Shown in pieces: positions 53,767 through 62,206 of a stretch of 64,000 nucleotides of DNA (positions are counted from its first letter, which is position 1; the number at the start of each line of letters is the position of its first letter). The notes beneath the pieces are model-generated. The model did not search any database, was not told the DNA's origin, and saw only the letters and a program-made list of their open reading frames with translations. Position numbers and translations under genes: made by a program. This DNA is from Bacteroidota bacterium (lineage in GTDB: Bacteria > Bacteroidota > Bacteroidia > Bacteroidales > Tenuifilaceae): assembly GCA_029560875.1 (NCBI GenBank), contig JAKQKB010000076.1, forward strand, positions 35,160 through 99,159, read 5' to 3'.

Positions 53767-53844
53767 CAAAAGTATTCTACAATTTACAACAATTTTTAAA
53801 AACAAGATTATGTTATCCTTAACCCAATATTAAGTTAATGTTAA
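53767..53844 (-). promoter_or_regulatory. PHO-box-like array and -7 box upstream of the Pit transporter
   Basis: TTAA at 53819, 53830 and 53841, with TTAT at 53808, all at 11-bp steps. On the gene strand: CTTAACA, CTTAATA, GTTAAGG, GATAACA. A perfect -7 box TACTTTTG (53774-53767, reverse strand) lies nearer the start, 34 bases from the degenerate half-site. The distance is longer than for the other arrays. Confidence 0.6.
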
Positions 53845-53861
53845 GAGATTTGAATTTTGTT

Positions 53862-53940
53862 TGGAGTGGTGGAGTATTGGAGTATTCCTGTATGATTTTA
53901 ACTGGTTAGGCATACATTACTTCACCTCTCCATTGCTCCA
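53862..53940. repeat. TGGAG-type intergenic repeat, copy 4
   Basis: TTGGAGTGGTGGAGTATTGG followed after about 40 bases by CACCTCTCCATTGCTCCATT. Same family as at 30213 and 30625; arms are only partly complementary. Confidence 0.55.
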
Positions 53941-54690
53941 TTATCTTTTCTCTTCAATACCTTTGAGCAGGTCTTTTTTTCGGATGGCAACTGGGATTTC
54001 TGAGTTATCAGTCATTCTTATAGTTGGTGTAGGGAATCGCATTACTTTTACAATGTACTTTTGGTTTACCAGGTGCGATTGGTGGCAACGTATAAATCCG
54101 CAGTCAGCCAATAAATCTTCAAACTCCTTAAGCGTTCTGGAAACACGAACAGGGGCGTTATCCTTAAATATAAACTCAGTGGTATTATTGTGCGATTCGC
54201 ACCGGATGATGGTATCGGTATCGACTACGTGAATGCCATTAATGGTTTTAAGCACCAATTTTTTGCTAGTTGACTCGTGGTTAATGGAGTTTGAAAGAAG
54301 TGCATCGAACTTACTCTTCGTTTCTGTTTGATTGTACGATGCCGAAATTTTTTCAATAGCCGATATCAAATCCGATGGGTCTATAGGTTTTAGCAGATAG
54401 TCAACTGCGCTGAATTTGAATGCCTTAATGGCGTACTCTTGGTATGCTGTTACAATGATTAACTGAAAGTTGATTGGCGAAAACTTATTGAGCAAATCGA
54501 ATCCGTTGCCATCGTTCATCTGCATATCAAGGAAAACCACATCGGGGTTTTGCGTAGTAATAATTCTGTGACCCGATTCAACGCCATCGGCCTCGCCAAT
54601 AACGTTGATGTTAGGGCAATAGATGCTTAACATCTGTTTCAATGTTTCGCGCACCTTGCTTTCATCGTCTATTACAACAGCATTTAGCAT
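53941..54690 (-). CDS. LytTR-family response regulator
   Basis: A 249-residue regulator. The receiver has VVIDDESKVRETL and Asp55 in VFLDMQMNDG, with LLKPIDPSDL as the conserved lysine motif. From about residue 150 it has a LytTR DNA-binding domain (LVLKTINGIHVVDTDTIIRCES, FIRCHQSHLVNQKYIVKV). LytTR domains bind direct repeats spaced about one turn. It is cotranscribed with the histidine kinase, which ends 2 bases upstream. Its target may be the divergent metal-efflux operon, by position only. Confidence 0.94.
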   Translation of the reverse strand: MLNAVVIDDESKVRETLKQMLSIYCPNINVIGEADGVESGHRIITTQNPDVVFLDMQMNDGNGFDLLNKFSPINFQLIIVTAYQEYAIKAFKFSAVDYLLKPIDPSDLISAIEKISASYNQTETKSKFDALLSNSINHESTSKKLVLKTINGIHVVDTDTIIRCESHNNTTEFIFKDNAPVRVSRTLKEFEDLLADCGFIRCHQSHLVNQKYIVKVMRFPTPTIRMTDNSEIPVAIRKKDLLKGIEEKR

Positions 54691-54692
54691 AG

Positions 54693-55448
54693 CTATACAG
54701 GAATTTTGAATTTTACTAAAGTTCCGTGACGTGTAATATCTATGGTCCCTATATCAATAATACTCATTTCAATGTTAATACCTTTTGAGCATTTGATTTT
54801 CCGAATACGCTCCTGTGTAATTTCGGTGGCAAGAGAGCGATGTCCTTTGCCTTTTTCCATTTGTAGCTGCCTGGATTTTTCAATTCCAATGCCGTTGTCT
54901 TCCACCTCTATAACAAGACAATTCTTATTTTCGGCTAGGAATCGGATGTTCAGCATTCCTTTCTCGGAGATATGTATAAACCCGTGCTCAATGGCATTCT
55001 CAATAAAAGGCTGTGCAAGCATTGGCGGAATCTGAACATTGTCGATATCAACCTGTTCATCAACCTCAATTTTATGCTCAAAACGTCCCTCAAATCGTAA
55101 TGCTTGAAGTTCAAGGTAGTGTTTTAGGGTTGTTACTTCGCGTTCGAGCGAGTTAAGCTCTATTCGCGAGTTCTCCAGTATCAACCTAATTAACTTTGCA
55201 AAGCTAGCGAGGTATTTACTTGCAAGGTGTGCCTCGTTCCTGAAAATATAACTTTGTATGGCTGTAAGCGAGTTGAATACAAAGTGAGGGTTCATTTGCG
55301 AGAGCAATAACTGCTGCTCTATTTGCAAATTCCTGCGCTGTACTGCCTTGTATTTGATGTAAAGAATCGCAATGGTAACAATACAAATAATAAGTAGTGC
55401 CGCAAGAAGTATCGAAATTACTGAGAGTTGTATAGTTGGAACTACCAT
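54693..55448 (-). CDS. LytS-like sensor histidine kinase (His_kinase family)
   Basis: A 251-residue kinase with one TM helix near the N terminus (about residues 10-33), no extended periplasmic sensor, and the short HisKA motif of the LytS/YehU class, with His55 in SQMNPHFVFNSL. The ATPase core has NAIEHGFIH (N box) and VEVEDNGIGI (G1). It lacks a large sensory region, so it may sense through its membrane helix or a partner protein. It is cotranscribed with the LytTR regulator directly downstream (2-base gap). The divergent neighbour is the metal-efflux operon. Confidence 0.92.
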   Translation of the reverse strand: MVVPTIQLSVISILLAALLIICIVTIAILYIKYKAVQRRNLQIEQQLLLSQMNPHFVFNSLTAIQSYIFRNEAHLASKYLASFAKLIRLILENSRIELNSLEREVTTLKHYLELQALRFEGRFEHKIEVDEQVDIDNVQIPPMLAQPFIENAIEHGFIHISEKGMLNIRFLAENKNCLVIEVEDNGIGIEKSRQLQMEKGKGHRSLATEITQERIRKIKCSKGINIEMSIIDIGTIDITRHGTLVKFKIPV

Positions 55449-55588
55449 TATTTGGTTTTTTATTTCTGCAAAAATAGGTGGTATTGTTTACTTTACAAAA
55501 ACTATATTTTGAATATATTTTTTAGGGTCGATTAAACCTAACCAATAGCATTGTGTCAATTCTATGTAAAATGAGTTTAAAATGTTTT

Positions 55589-55596
55589 TACCTTTG
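55589..55596 (+). promoter_or_regulatory. Likely -7 box (TACCTTTG) for the metal-efflux operon
   Basis: TACCTTTG matches TAnnTTTG exactly, 19 bases before the ATG at 55615. No TTG was found at the -33 position, which may mean an activator helps, perhaps the divergent LytTR system, but this is only a suggestion. Confidence 0.5.
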
Positions 55597-55614
55597 TACG
55601 GTTAATTGAATTCG

Positions 55615-56049
55615 ATGAGAGTACGTTATAGCGCTTTCGGTTTTATTCTGCTTGCCAATATAATGCTATTGGTGCACGGGTTGTTGCCTCATCATCATCA
55701 TAAAGGTATTGTTTGTTTTACCCAAAACCAATCCGAAGAGATTTGCTGTAACGATGCACAACATGAGCACAATAAGGGCTGCGATGATAGCCATAGTGAC
55801 GATTCTGCCTGTTGTGTTGTTAAGCAAGATTTCCTGATTCCTTCCGATGAAATTGGAAAAACACCCCGTTGTGTAGTTAGCGAAATTCACAGTAAAATTC
55901 AGATTTGGTTTGTTGCGCTTTTAACAAACAATATAGAGTTAAAGTTATTTTCCAATAGCAAATTCAAGCATCAATTTTTTGATGATTTTCCGCTTTACAG
56001 TTACTATTTAAGTTCAAGTCTTTCGCTTAGGGCTCCTCCCTGTATTTAA
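55615..56049 (+). CDS. Small His/Cys-rich exported protein (DUF6769-like)
   Basis: A 144-residue protein with a hydrophobic N-terminal segment (about 5-23) followed by PHHHHKGIVCF, HEHNKGCDDSHSDDSACC and other His, Cys and Asp clusters, which suggest binding of Zn, Cd or Cu ions. From memory it fits the small DUF6769 family that lies upstream of CzcB-type genes in Bacteroidota. An in-frame TTG at 55606 is possible, but the ATG at 55615 gives a normal start (MRVRYSAFGF). It is the first gene of the efflux operon, so a metal-binding helper or buffer is likely. No function is proven. Confidence 0.75.
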   Translation: MRVRYSAFGFILLANIMLLVHGLLPHHHHKGIVCFTQNQSEEICCNDAQHEHNKGCDDSHSDDSACCVVKQDFLIPSDEIGKTPRCVVSEIHSKIQIWFVALLTNNIELKLFSNSKFKHQFFDDFPLYSYYLSSSLSLRAPPCI

Positions 56050-56137
56050 TGTATCGATTTTTAAAAGTTGACATTGCAGCATCTTATGTGCTGTAGTGGC
56101 ATTATGAACATTTTCAATACATTAAAAACTTATTCCA

Positions 56138-57706
56138 ATGAATTATTTTAAATACTTACTGATTGTTTTATCGTTAGCATTTTGGGGCTGTAGTCAAACC
56201 CAAACACATACCGAGGAAGAAGCGCACTCTCACGAAAGCGAAGAAACCGCTCACTCTCACGCAGAAGAAGGCGGTCACTCTCACGAAGGAATTGAACTTG
56301 AAAAAGTTCAATATACTGTGTACTCCTCGGATTTTGAGTTATTTGCCGAGTCCGATGTTTTTATAGTGGATAAACCTGCCGGAATTCTTTCGCACTTTAC
56401 ATTCCTTCAGGATTTTAAACCTCTTGAGGAGGGTGTTGTAGTTGCAAAGTTGATTATAGGAGGTAAGGAGTATACACAAACACTTGAAAAACCAACACGT
56501 AAAGGCATTTATAGTTTTACAATTACTCCAAAATCTGCTGGTAAAGGGCAGTTAATTTTTGATATCAAATCGAGCAGAGGGAACTCACAGGTTATTATCA
56601 ACGATGTTTCGGTGTACGAATGTGCGCATAGTGCTTCGGAGGCTCATCAGCACGAGGAGCCATCAACAGTTAACACAATATCTTTTACCAAGGAGCAATC
56701 GTGGAAGATTGAGTTTGCAACGGAGGCTCCTGTAGTTCAGCCATTCGGTCAGGTGATTAAAACAACCGCCAAGGTTGTTCCTGCCGCATCGGATGAGCTA
56801 ATAATTACAGCAAAGGCAAAGGGCGTTGTGCAAATGAGCACAGGAGCAATTCTTGCCGGTACTACTGTAAAGAGCGGTTCAGCATTGTTTACTATTGGCG
56901 CCACTGGCATTGCCGACGAGAATTCTGCAGTTGTTTACACCGAGGCAAAAAACAACTACGAAAAGGCTAAGGCCGATTACGAGCGTGCACAGGAACTTGC
57001 CAAGGATAAAATTATCTCGGACAAGGATTTGCTTCAAATTAAAGTTGATTACGAAAATGCTAAAGCTCATTTCGAGAGCATTAGTGGCAGCTATAATGCA
57101 TCGGGATTGGTTGTAAAGAGCAGCATCGATGGTTTTGTATCGCAGGTTTATGTTTCCAATGGTCAGTTTGTTGAGGTTGGTCAACCTTTGGTAAGCGTAA
57201 TTAGAAATAAAAATTTCTATCTAAAGGCTGATGTTCAGGCAAAATACGCATCGGTACTTGGTGCTATTAAATCGGCAAACATCAGGGTTTTACCAAATAA
57301 AAATGCCTATACACTTGAGGAGTTAAACGGAAAAGTTGTTTCCGTTGGCAAATCAACCGAAACAGATGGTTTTCTTATTCCTGTTACGTTTCAGGTTGAG
57401 AATAATGGAAGTTTTGTATCTGGAAGTTTTGCTGAAGTTTACCTGAAAGCAGAAACCTCAAAGCAAGCATTAACCATTCCAACTTCCGCTATTCTTGAGG
57501 AGCAGGGCACATTCACTGTGTTAGTTCAGGTTAATCCTGAACTATTTGAGAAACGTGAGGTTAAAATTGGTGCAACTGATGGTCTCAGAACTGAGATTAT
57601 AAGCGGAATTTCAGCAAACGATAGGGTTGTAACCAAAGGCGCAATTCTGGTTAAGTTAGCTCAAGCCTCTGGAGCTTTAGACCCTCACGCTGGTCACGTT
57701 CACTAA
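56138..57706 (+). CDS. RND efflux periplasmic adaptor lipoprotein (CzcB-like)
   Basis: A 522-residue protein with a lipoprotein signal (LAFWGC, Cys18), a His-rich segment of three similar HSHE/HSHA units (about residues 24-50), a beta-barrel and lipoyl-type region, a helical hairpin (EAKNNYEKAKADYERAQELA, about 265-315) and a second barrel (SSIDGFVSQVYVSNGQFVEV). The adaptor joins the inner-membrane pump to the outer-membrane factor. The His-rich units resemble the metal-capturing N termini of CzcB/CusB proteins. It is cotranscribed with the pump gene, whose start is 6 bases after this stop. Confidence 0.93.
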   Translation: MNYFKYLLIVLSLAFWGCSQTQTHTEEEAHSHESEETAHSHAEEGGHSHEGIELEKVQYTVYSSDFELFAESDVFIVDKPAGILSHFTFLQDFKPLEEGVVVAKLIIGGKEYTQTLEKPTRKGIYSFTITPKSAGKGQLIFDIKSSRGNSQVIINDVSVYECAHSASEAHQHEEPSTVNTISFTKEQSWKIEFATEAPVVQPFGQVIKTTAKVVPAASDELIITAKAKGVVQMSTGAILAGTTVKSGSALFTIGATGIADENSAVVYTEAKNNYEKAKADYERAQELAKDKIISDKDLLQIKVDYENAKAHFESISGSYNASGLVVKSSIDGFVSQVYVSNGQFVEVGQPLVSVIRNKNFYLKADVQAKYASVLGAIKSANIRVLPNKNAYTLEELNGKVVSVGKSTETDGFLIPVTFQVENNGSFVSGSFAEVYLKAETSKQALTIPTSAILEEQGTFTVLVQVNPELFEKREVKIGATDGLRTEIISGISANDRVVTKGAILVKLAQASGALDPHAGHVH

Positions 57707-57712
57707 AAAAAT

Positions 57713-60700
57713 GTGACTATGCTGGATAGGATTATAAAATTCTCGTTGAGCAATAAATACTTGGTATTGCTTTGCTCGCTGGTATTGGTGGTTGTTGGCA
57801 CACGCACAGCTACCAATATGGATGTTGATGTTTTCCCCGATTTAACTGCGCCAACCGTTGTGGTAATGACCGATGCGCATGGTATGGCCTCCGAGGAGGT
57901 TGAGCGTTTGGTTACTTTCCCAATTGAAACAGCGCTGAATGGTGCTACCGATGTTCGTAGGGTTCGCTCCAATTCGTCGCAGGGTTTTTCATTTGTATGG
58001 GTTGAGTTCGATTGGGGTACTGATATTTTTAAGGCTCGCCAAATTCTTAGCGAAAAGCTTATTACAGTTAATGCGCAAATGCCAATTGGTGTTGGCATGC
58101 CGGCACTTGCTCCGCAATCGAGCGTGATGGGCGAAATCTTCTTTGTGGGCTTACAGGCCGATAGTACTAGTATGATGGATTTGCGTACCATTGCCGAGTG
58201 GAATGTTCAACCGCTAATTCTTTCAACAGGAGGTGTATCGCAGGTTACCATTATTGGTGGCGATTATAAGCAGTATCAGGTTTTAGCTGACCCCGTTAAA
58301 ATGATGCATTTCGATGTATCAATGTCCGAACTTGTTGAGATTTGCAGCGGAATTAGCCAAAACTCAACAGGTAGTAATATCAGGCAGTACGGTAGCGAGT
58401 ATGTTGTGCGTGGCATTGCCCGTACATACGATTTGGAGCAAATCGGAAATTCGTATGTTAAATCCCTAAACGGAAAGCCTGTCCGCCTGAACGATGTTGC
58501 CGATGTGGTTATTGGCAGTGCGGTTAAAATGGGCTATGCTTCAGGTAATGCTAAGCCAGCAATTATCCTTTCAATCTCCAAGCAACCCAATGCAAATACG
58601 TTGGAGGTTACGCGTAGGATTGAGGAGAATTTGGCTTTGCTGAAGAAAACCTTACCTGCCGATGTTAAACTCGATACCAAAATATTCCGTCAGGCCGATT
58701 TTATCGAAACCTCAGTCAATAACGTTAAGAATGCTCTTATTGAGGGTGCAATATTTGTGGTTATCATTCTATTCCTATTCCTCGGAAGTTTCCGTACAAC
58801 CATAATATCGCTGCTAGCAATTCCATTATCGTTGCTTGGGGCAATTGTTGTTATGAAGTTCCTCGGATTAACCATTAACACCATGAGTTTGGGTGGTATG
58901 GCCATTGCAATTGGTTCTTTGGTTGACGATGCAATTATCGACGTTGAAAACGTTTATAAGCGATTGCGACAGAATAGATTACTTCCAGAAAACGAAAGAC
59001 AATCAGCATTTATAGTTGTATTTGAGGCATCGAGCGAGATTCGCGCATCAATTCTCAACGCTACTTTAATCATTATGGTGGCATTTTTACCCCTATTTTT
59101 CCTATCGGGAATGGAGGGACGAATGCTTAAACCGCTTGGAATATCGTTTATAGTATCGCTTTTTGTCTCCTTAATAGTTGCAATGACATTAACCCCTTTG
59201 CTTGCAAAAATGCTTCTTTCCAACGATAAGTATTTGGCTAAAAATGAAAAGGAGAAATGGCTTGTGCGTAAAATGTCTCAATACTACGAACAATCACTCG
59301 ATTGGGCTTTACGCTATAAGCGCATAATTTTGATATCGGTTTTTGGATTATTTGTAGTTTCCCTGTTCCTACTTTCCAGTATGGGACGAAGTTTCCTTCC
59401 AGAATTCAACGAAGGCTCACTAACCCTTTCGGTTATCACAAAACCTGGAACATCGTTGGAGGAGAGTAATAGATTGGGTAACTTGGTTGAAACTGAGTTG
59501 CTGTCAATTTCCGAGGTTACAAGTACTGCACGCAGAACTGGTCGTGGAGAGCTCGATGAGCACTCGCAAACCACCAATAGTGCTGAAATTGATGTGAATT
59601 TTACCCTAAAGGACAGAAATTCCGAGGAGTTTTTGGCCGATGTTCGAGCAAAACTTGCAGGGATTCCGGGCATTGCATCTACAGTGGGTCAGCCATTGGG
59701 GCATAGAATAGACCATATGCTTTCGGGTACGCGAGCCAACATCGCCATTAAGCTGTTTGGAACTGACTTAAATCATATGTTTACCGTTGGTAATCAGATA
59801 AAAGCGGCAATTATAGATGTTGAGGGTTTGGTTGATGTTAACGTTGACCAACAGGTCGAAATTCCGCAGATTCAGATTCGTGCTAACCGCGATATGCTTG
59901 CTGCTTACGGAATTACCATTCAGGAATTCAACGAGTTTGTTGATGTGGCCTTTGGTGGCGAAAAACTTGCCGATATATACGAGGGACAACAGCGCTACGA
60001 CCTTGTACTACGATTAAACCCTGATTATACCGAAACAATCGAGGGAATTCGCTCGGCGCTTATCGATACTCACAATGGCAAAAAAGTTCCGCTTGAGCAG
60101 GTTGCCGATGTGGTTTCAGTATCGGGCCCAAGCTCCATTAGTAGGGAGAACGTTCAGCGTAAAATTGTTATCTCTGCAAATGTGGCTGGACGCGATTTAC
60201 GTGGGGTTGTAAACGATATTCGCGATAAGATTGATGAAAACATCAAACTTCCCGAAGGTTATAGGGTTGAGTATGGTGGTCAATTCGAGAGTGAGGCTAA
60301 AGCATCGAGAACTCTTCTAATCACCTCAATAATAGCAATTATAGTGATATTCCTGTTGCTATTCCAGGAGTTCAAAAACTTCAAGTTGGCGGGTATTATT
60401 CTTCTGAATTTACCGTTAGCGTTGATTGGTGGAGTTTTTTCAATCTACTTTACATCAGGAACTTTGAGCATTCCTGCGCTAATTGGGTTTATAACCCTGT
60501 TTGGAATTGCAACCCGAAACGGAATTTTGCTGATATCGAACTATCAACGCCTTCAGTGTAAAGGTTTAAGTGAACATGAGATTGTTACAAAAGGCTCTTC
60601 GGATAGGTTGAATGCAATTATGATGACAGCACTAACCGCTGCGCTTGCCCTAATTCCATTAGCTTTAAAAGGTAATCTTTCGGGTAACGAAATTCAAAGC

Positions 60701-60823
60701 CCAATGGCCAAGGTTATTCTTGGTGGTTTGTTAACATCAACATTGCTTAATATATACATTGTTCCTATTGTTTATAGTGCTTTGTATAAGCGTGGAATTA
60801 TTAAAAACGATAACAATGACTAG
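57713..60823 (+). CDS. Heavy-metal RND efflux pump (CzcA/CusA-like)
   Basis: A 1036-residue inner-membrane pump of the HME-RND type with twelve TM helices and two large periplasmic loops (about residues 35-335 and 560-855). Proton-relay residues appear in GSLVDDAIIDVENVYKRL (about residue 401-418), a heavy-metal-RND marker (DAIIDVEN with its Asp-Glu pair). Other RND markers are MDVDVFPDLTAPTVVVMT near the start and FGIATRNGILLISNYQR near residue 935. It exports divalent cations such as zinc, cobalt or cadmium with its adaptor and outer-membrane factor. The ion cannot be chosen from sequence. It overlaps the next gene by 8 bases. Confidence 0.95.
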   Translation: MTMLDRIIKFSLSNKYLVLLCSLVLVVVGTRTATNMDVDVFPDLTAPTVVVMTDAHGMASEEVERLVTFPIETALNGATDVRRVRSNSSQGFSFVWVEFDWGTDIFKARQILSEKLITVNAQMPIGVGMPALAPQSSVMGEIFFVGLQADSTSMMDLRTIAEWNVQPLILSTGGVSQVTIIGGDYKQYQVLADPVKMMHFDVSMSELVEICSGISQNSTGSNIRQYGSEYVVRGIARTYDLEQIGNSYVKSLNGKPVRLNDVADVVIGSAVKMGYASGNAKPAIILSISKQPNANTLEVTRRIEENLALLKKTLPADVKLDTKIFRQADFIETSVNNVKNALIEGAIFVVIILFLFLGSFRTTIISLLAIPLSLLGAIVVMKFLGLTINTMSLGGMAIAIGSLVDDAIIDVENVYKRLRQNRLLPENERQSAFIVVFEASSEIRASILNATLIIMVAFLPLFFLSGMEGRMLKPLGISFIVSLFVSLIVAMTLTPLLAKMLLSNDKYLAKNEKEKWLVRKMSQYYEQSLDWALRYKRIILISVFGLFVVSLFLLSSMGRSFLPEFNEGSLTLSVITKPGTSLEESNRLGNLVETELLSISEVTSTARRTGRGELDEHSQTTNSAEIDVNFTLKDRNSEEFLADVRAKLAGIPGIASTVGQPLGHRIDHMLSGTRANIAIKLFGTDLNHMFTVGNQIKAAIIDVEGLVDVNVDQQVEIPQIQIRANRDMLAAYGITIQEFNEFVDVAFGGEKLADIYEGQQRYDLVLRLNPDYTETIEGIRSALIDTHNGKKVPLEQVADVVSVSGPSSISRENVQRKIVISANVAGRDLRGVVNDIRDKIDENIKLPEGYRVEYGGQFESEAKASRTLLITSIIAIIVIFLLLFQEFKNFKLAGIILLNLPLALIGGVFSIYFTSGTLSIPALIGFITLFGIATRNGILLISNYQRLQCKGLSEHEIVTKGSSDRLNAIMMTALTAALALIPLALKGNLSGNEIQSPMAKVILGGLLTSTLLNIYIVPIVYSALYKRGIIKNDNND

Positions 60824-61991
60824 GATTTTAATAATACTAAGTTTAGTAGTTCTTTGTTCCAAAGCAAGAGCACAAAGTACTATTGAAAATATTTTGGGTG
60901 ATATTGAGAGGAATAACACCACCATTCAGGCTCTACGCCAAAGCGCAGATGCCGAAAAGATTGCCAATAAAACAGGTATCACCCTATCTAACCCCGAGGT
61001 TGAGTTTGGGTATTTTTGGGGAAAGCCAGTTGAAATGGGCAATAAAACTACAATCGCGGTGTCGCAGTCGTTCGATTTTCCAACGGCTTACCTGCGTAAG
61101 GGTCAAATTGCGAATTCTCGCAATAACAAGGTTGAGTTTGAGTACCAGAGTAAGGTTCGTGAAATAAAGCTTAGGGCTAGCGAAATTTGTATCGATTTAA
61201 TTTACCTTAATGCTCTGCAAAGCGAATACAAACGAAGGTTTGAGCACGCAAAGGGCATTGCCGATTCATACAAAAGACGATACGATGTTGGCGATGTTAA
61301 TATTTTGGATTACAACAAGGCTCAGATTTATTTGCTGAATGCAACAAAGGAGTTGGAGAGCAACGATGTTGAGCGAAAATCGTTATTGACTCAATTGGCC
61401 AGCCTAAATGGAGGAAAGGCTATTGAGTTTACCGATACAGTTTTTGCCAACTCATCAATCAACCCTGAATTTAGCCAGTGGTATACGCAGGCTGAGCAGA
61501 ATAATCCAGCATTGGCAGCATTAAAACAGGAGATTGAGGCAACTCAACGGGAAGTTCAGTTAAGCAGGGCATTGAGTTTGCCCAAGTTTAATGCTGGTTA
61601 TATGAGCGAAAAGGTTGCTGGGGAGCACTTTCAGGGCATTACTGTTGGTTTATCAATTCCTCTTTGGGAGAATAAAAACACTGTAAGGTATGCTAAATCG
61701 AGGTTTGCTGCATACCAATCGGCCGAGGCGGATAGTAAGTTAAAGTACTACAACCACCTGATGATGCTCCACCAAAAGGCTTTGGGAATGCAGTCCAATG
61801 TTGATGATTACCGTACCAAGTTGAAGAGTTTCAGCAATACCGATTTACTTCAAAAAGCCCTCGATAAGGGAGAAATCTCTCTGGTGGAGTATCTTTACGA
61901 GTTATCGTTCTACTACGATAGTTTTGAAAAACTACTAGAGATGGAGCGCGATTTGAATAGGGTTATTGTGGAGATGAATTATTTCCAGTAG
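60816..61991 (+). CDS. Outer-membrane efflux protein (TolC/CzcC-like)
   Basis: About 391 residues, with a signal peptide (ending SKARAQ) and the long alternating helices of the outer-membrane efflux family: SNPEVEFGYFW in the first repeat, QKALDKGEISLVEYLYELSF near the end. The frame opens earlier (60759), but the signal peptide begins at ATG 60816, which overlaps the pump gene stop by 8 bases, so the two are translationally coupled. It forms the outer-membrane channel of the CzcCBA-type tripartite exporter. A hairpin with a T-run follows and likely ends the operon. Confidence 0.92.
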   Translation: MTRILIILSLVVLCSKARAQSTIENILGDIERNNTTIQALRQSADAEKIANKTGITLSNPEVEFGYFWGKPVEMGNKTTIAVSQSFDFPTAYLRKGQIANSRNNKVEFEYQSKVREIKLRASEICIDLIYLNALQSEYKRRFEHAKGIADSYKRRYDVGDVNILDYNKAQIYLLNATKELESNDVERKSLLTQLASLNGGKAIEFTDTVFANSSINPEFSQWYTQAEQNNPALAALKQEIEATQREVQLSRALSLPKFNAGYMSEKVAGEHFQGITVGLSIPLWENKNTVRYAKSRFAAYQSAEADSKLKYYNHLMMLHQKALGMQSNVDDYRTKLKSFSNTDLLQKALDKGEISLVEYLYELSFYYDSFEKLLEMERDLNRVIVEMNYFQ

Positions 61992-62016
61992 GTTTTGGAA
62001 TAATAATCACGTATAT

Positions 62017-62054
62017 ATCCCTGACAGGGTTCAAAACCCTGTCAGGGATTTTTA
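62017..62054 (+). terminator. Terminator of the efflux operon, also a dispersed palindrome
   Basis: ATCCCTGACAGGGTT (62017-62031), loop CAA, AACCCTGTCAGGGAT (62035-62049): a perfect 15-bp stem followed by TTTTATTAAT. It lies 26 bases beyond the outer-membrane gene stop. The CCCTGACAGGGTT palindrome is one I recall as a dispersed repeat in other Bacteroidota, so it may be a mobile palindrome that also serves as a terminator. Confidence 0.8.
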
Positions 62055-62084
62055 TTAATAGCCAGAAGGTTCTAAAATATCCAT

Positions 62085-62130
62085 TGCGATTAAAAATGAA
62101 TAGCCCCGGGTTTCAACCCGGAGAAAAATT
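62085..62130. repeat. REP-like element, partial copy 3
   Basis: TGCGATTAAAAATGAATAGC followed by the 7-bp stem CCGGGTT / AACCCGG (62106-62112 and 62115-62121) and AGAAAAATTT. It matches, in the same order, the reverse complement of the copy at 46580 (TGCATCGC ... AGCCCCCGAGTTTCAACTCG ... ), but lacks the second inverted repeat arm. Confidence 0.5.
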
Positions 62131-62165
62131 TATCTAAATATTTTAATGACTTAAAAGTATAACTA

Positions 62166-62196
62166 TTGGTCATTATAATGTTTATTTATATCTTTG
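62166..62196 (+). promoter_or_regulatory. Full Bacteroidota-type promoter (TTG-20-TATCTTTG)
   Basis: TTG at 62166-62168, 20 bases, then TATCTTTG at 62189-62196, an exact match to TTG-n(19-21)-TAnnTTTG. Transcription would begin about 5-8 bases later, only a few bases before the ATG at 62207, so the mRNA is almost leaderless. Confidence 0.75.
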
Positions 62197-62206
62197 AAAT
62201 AAAAAA

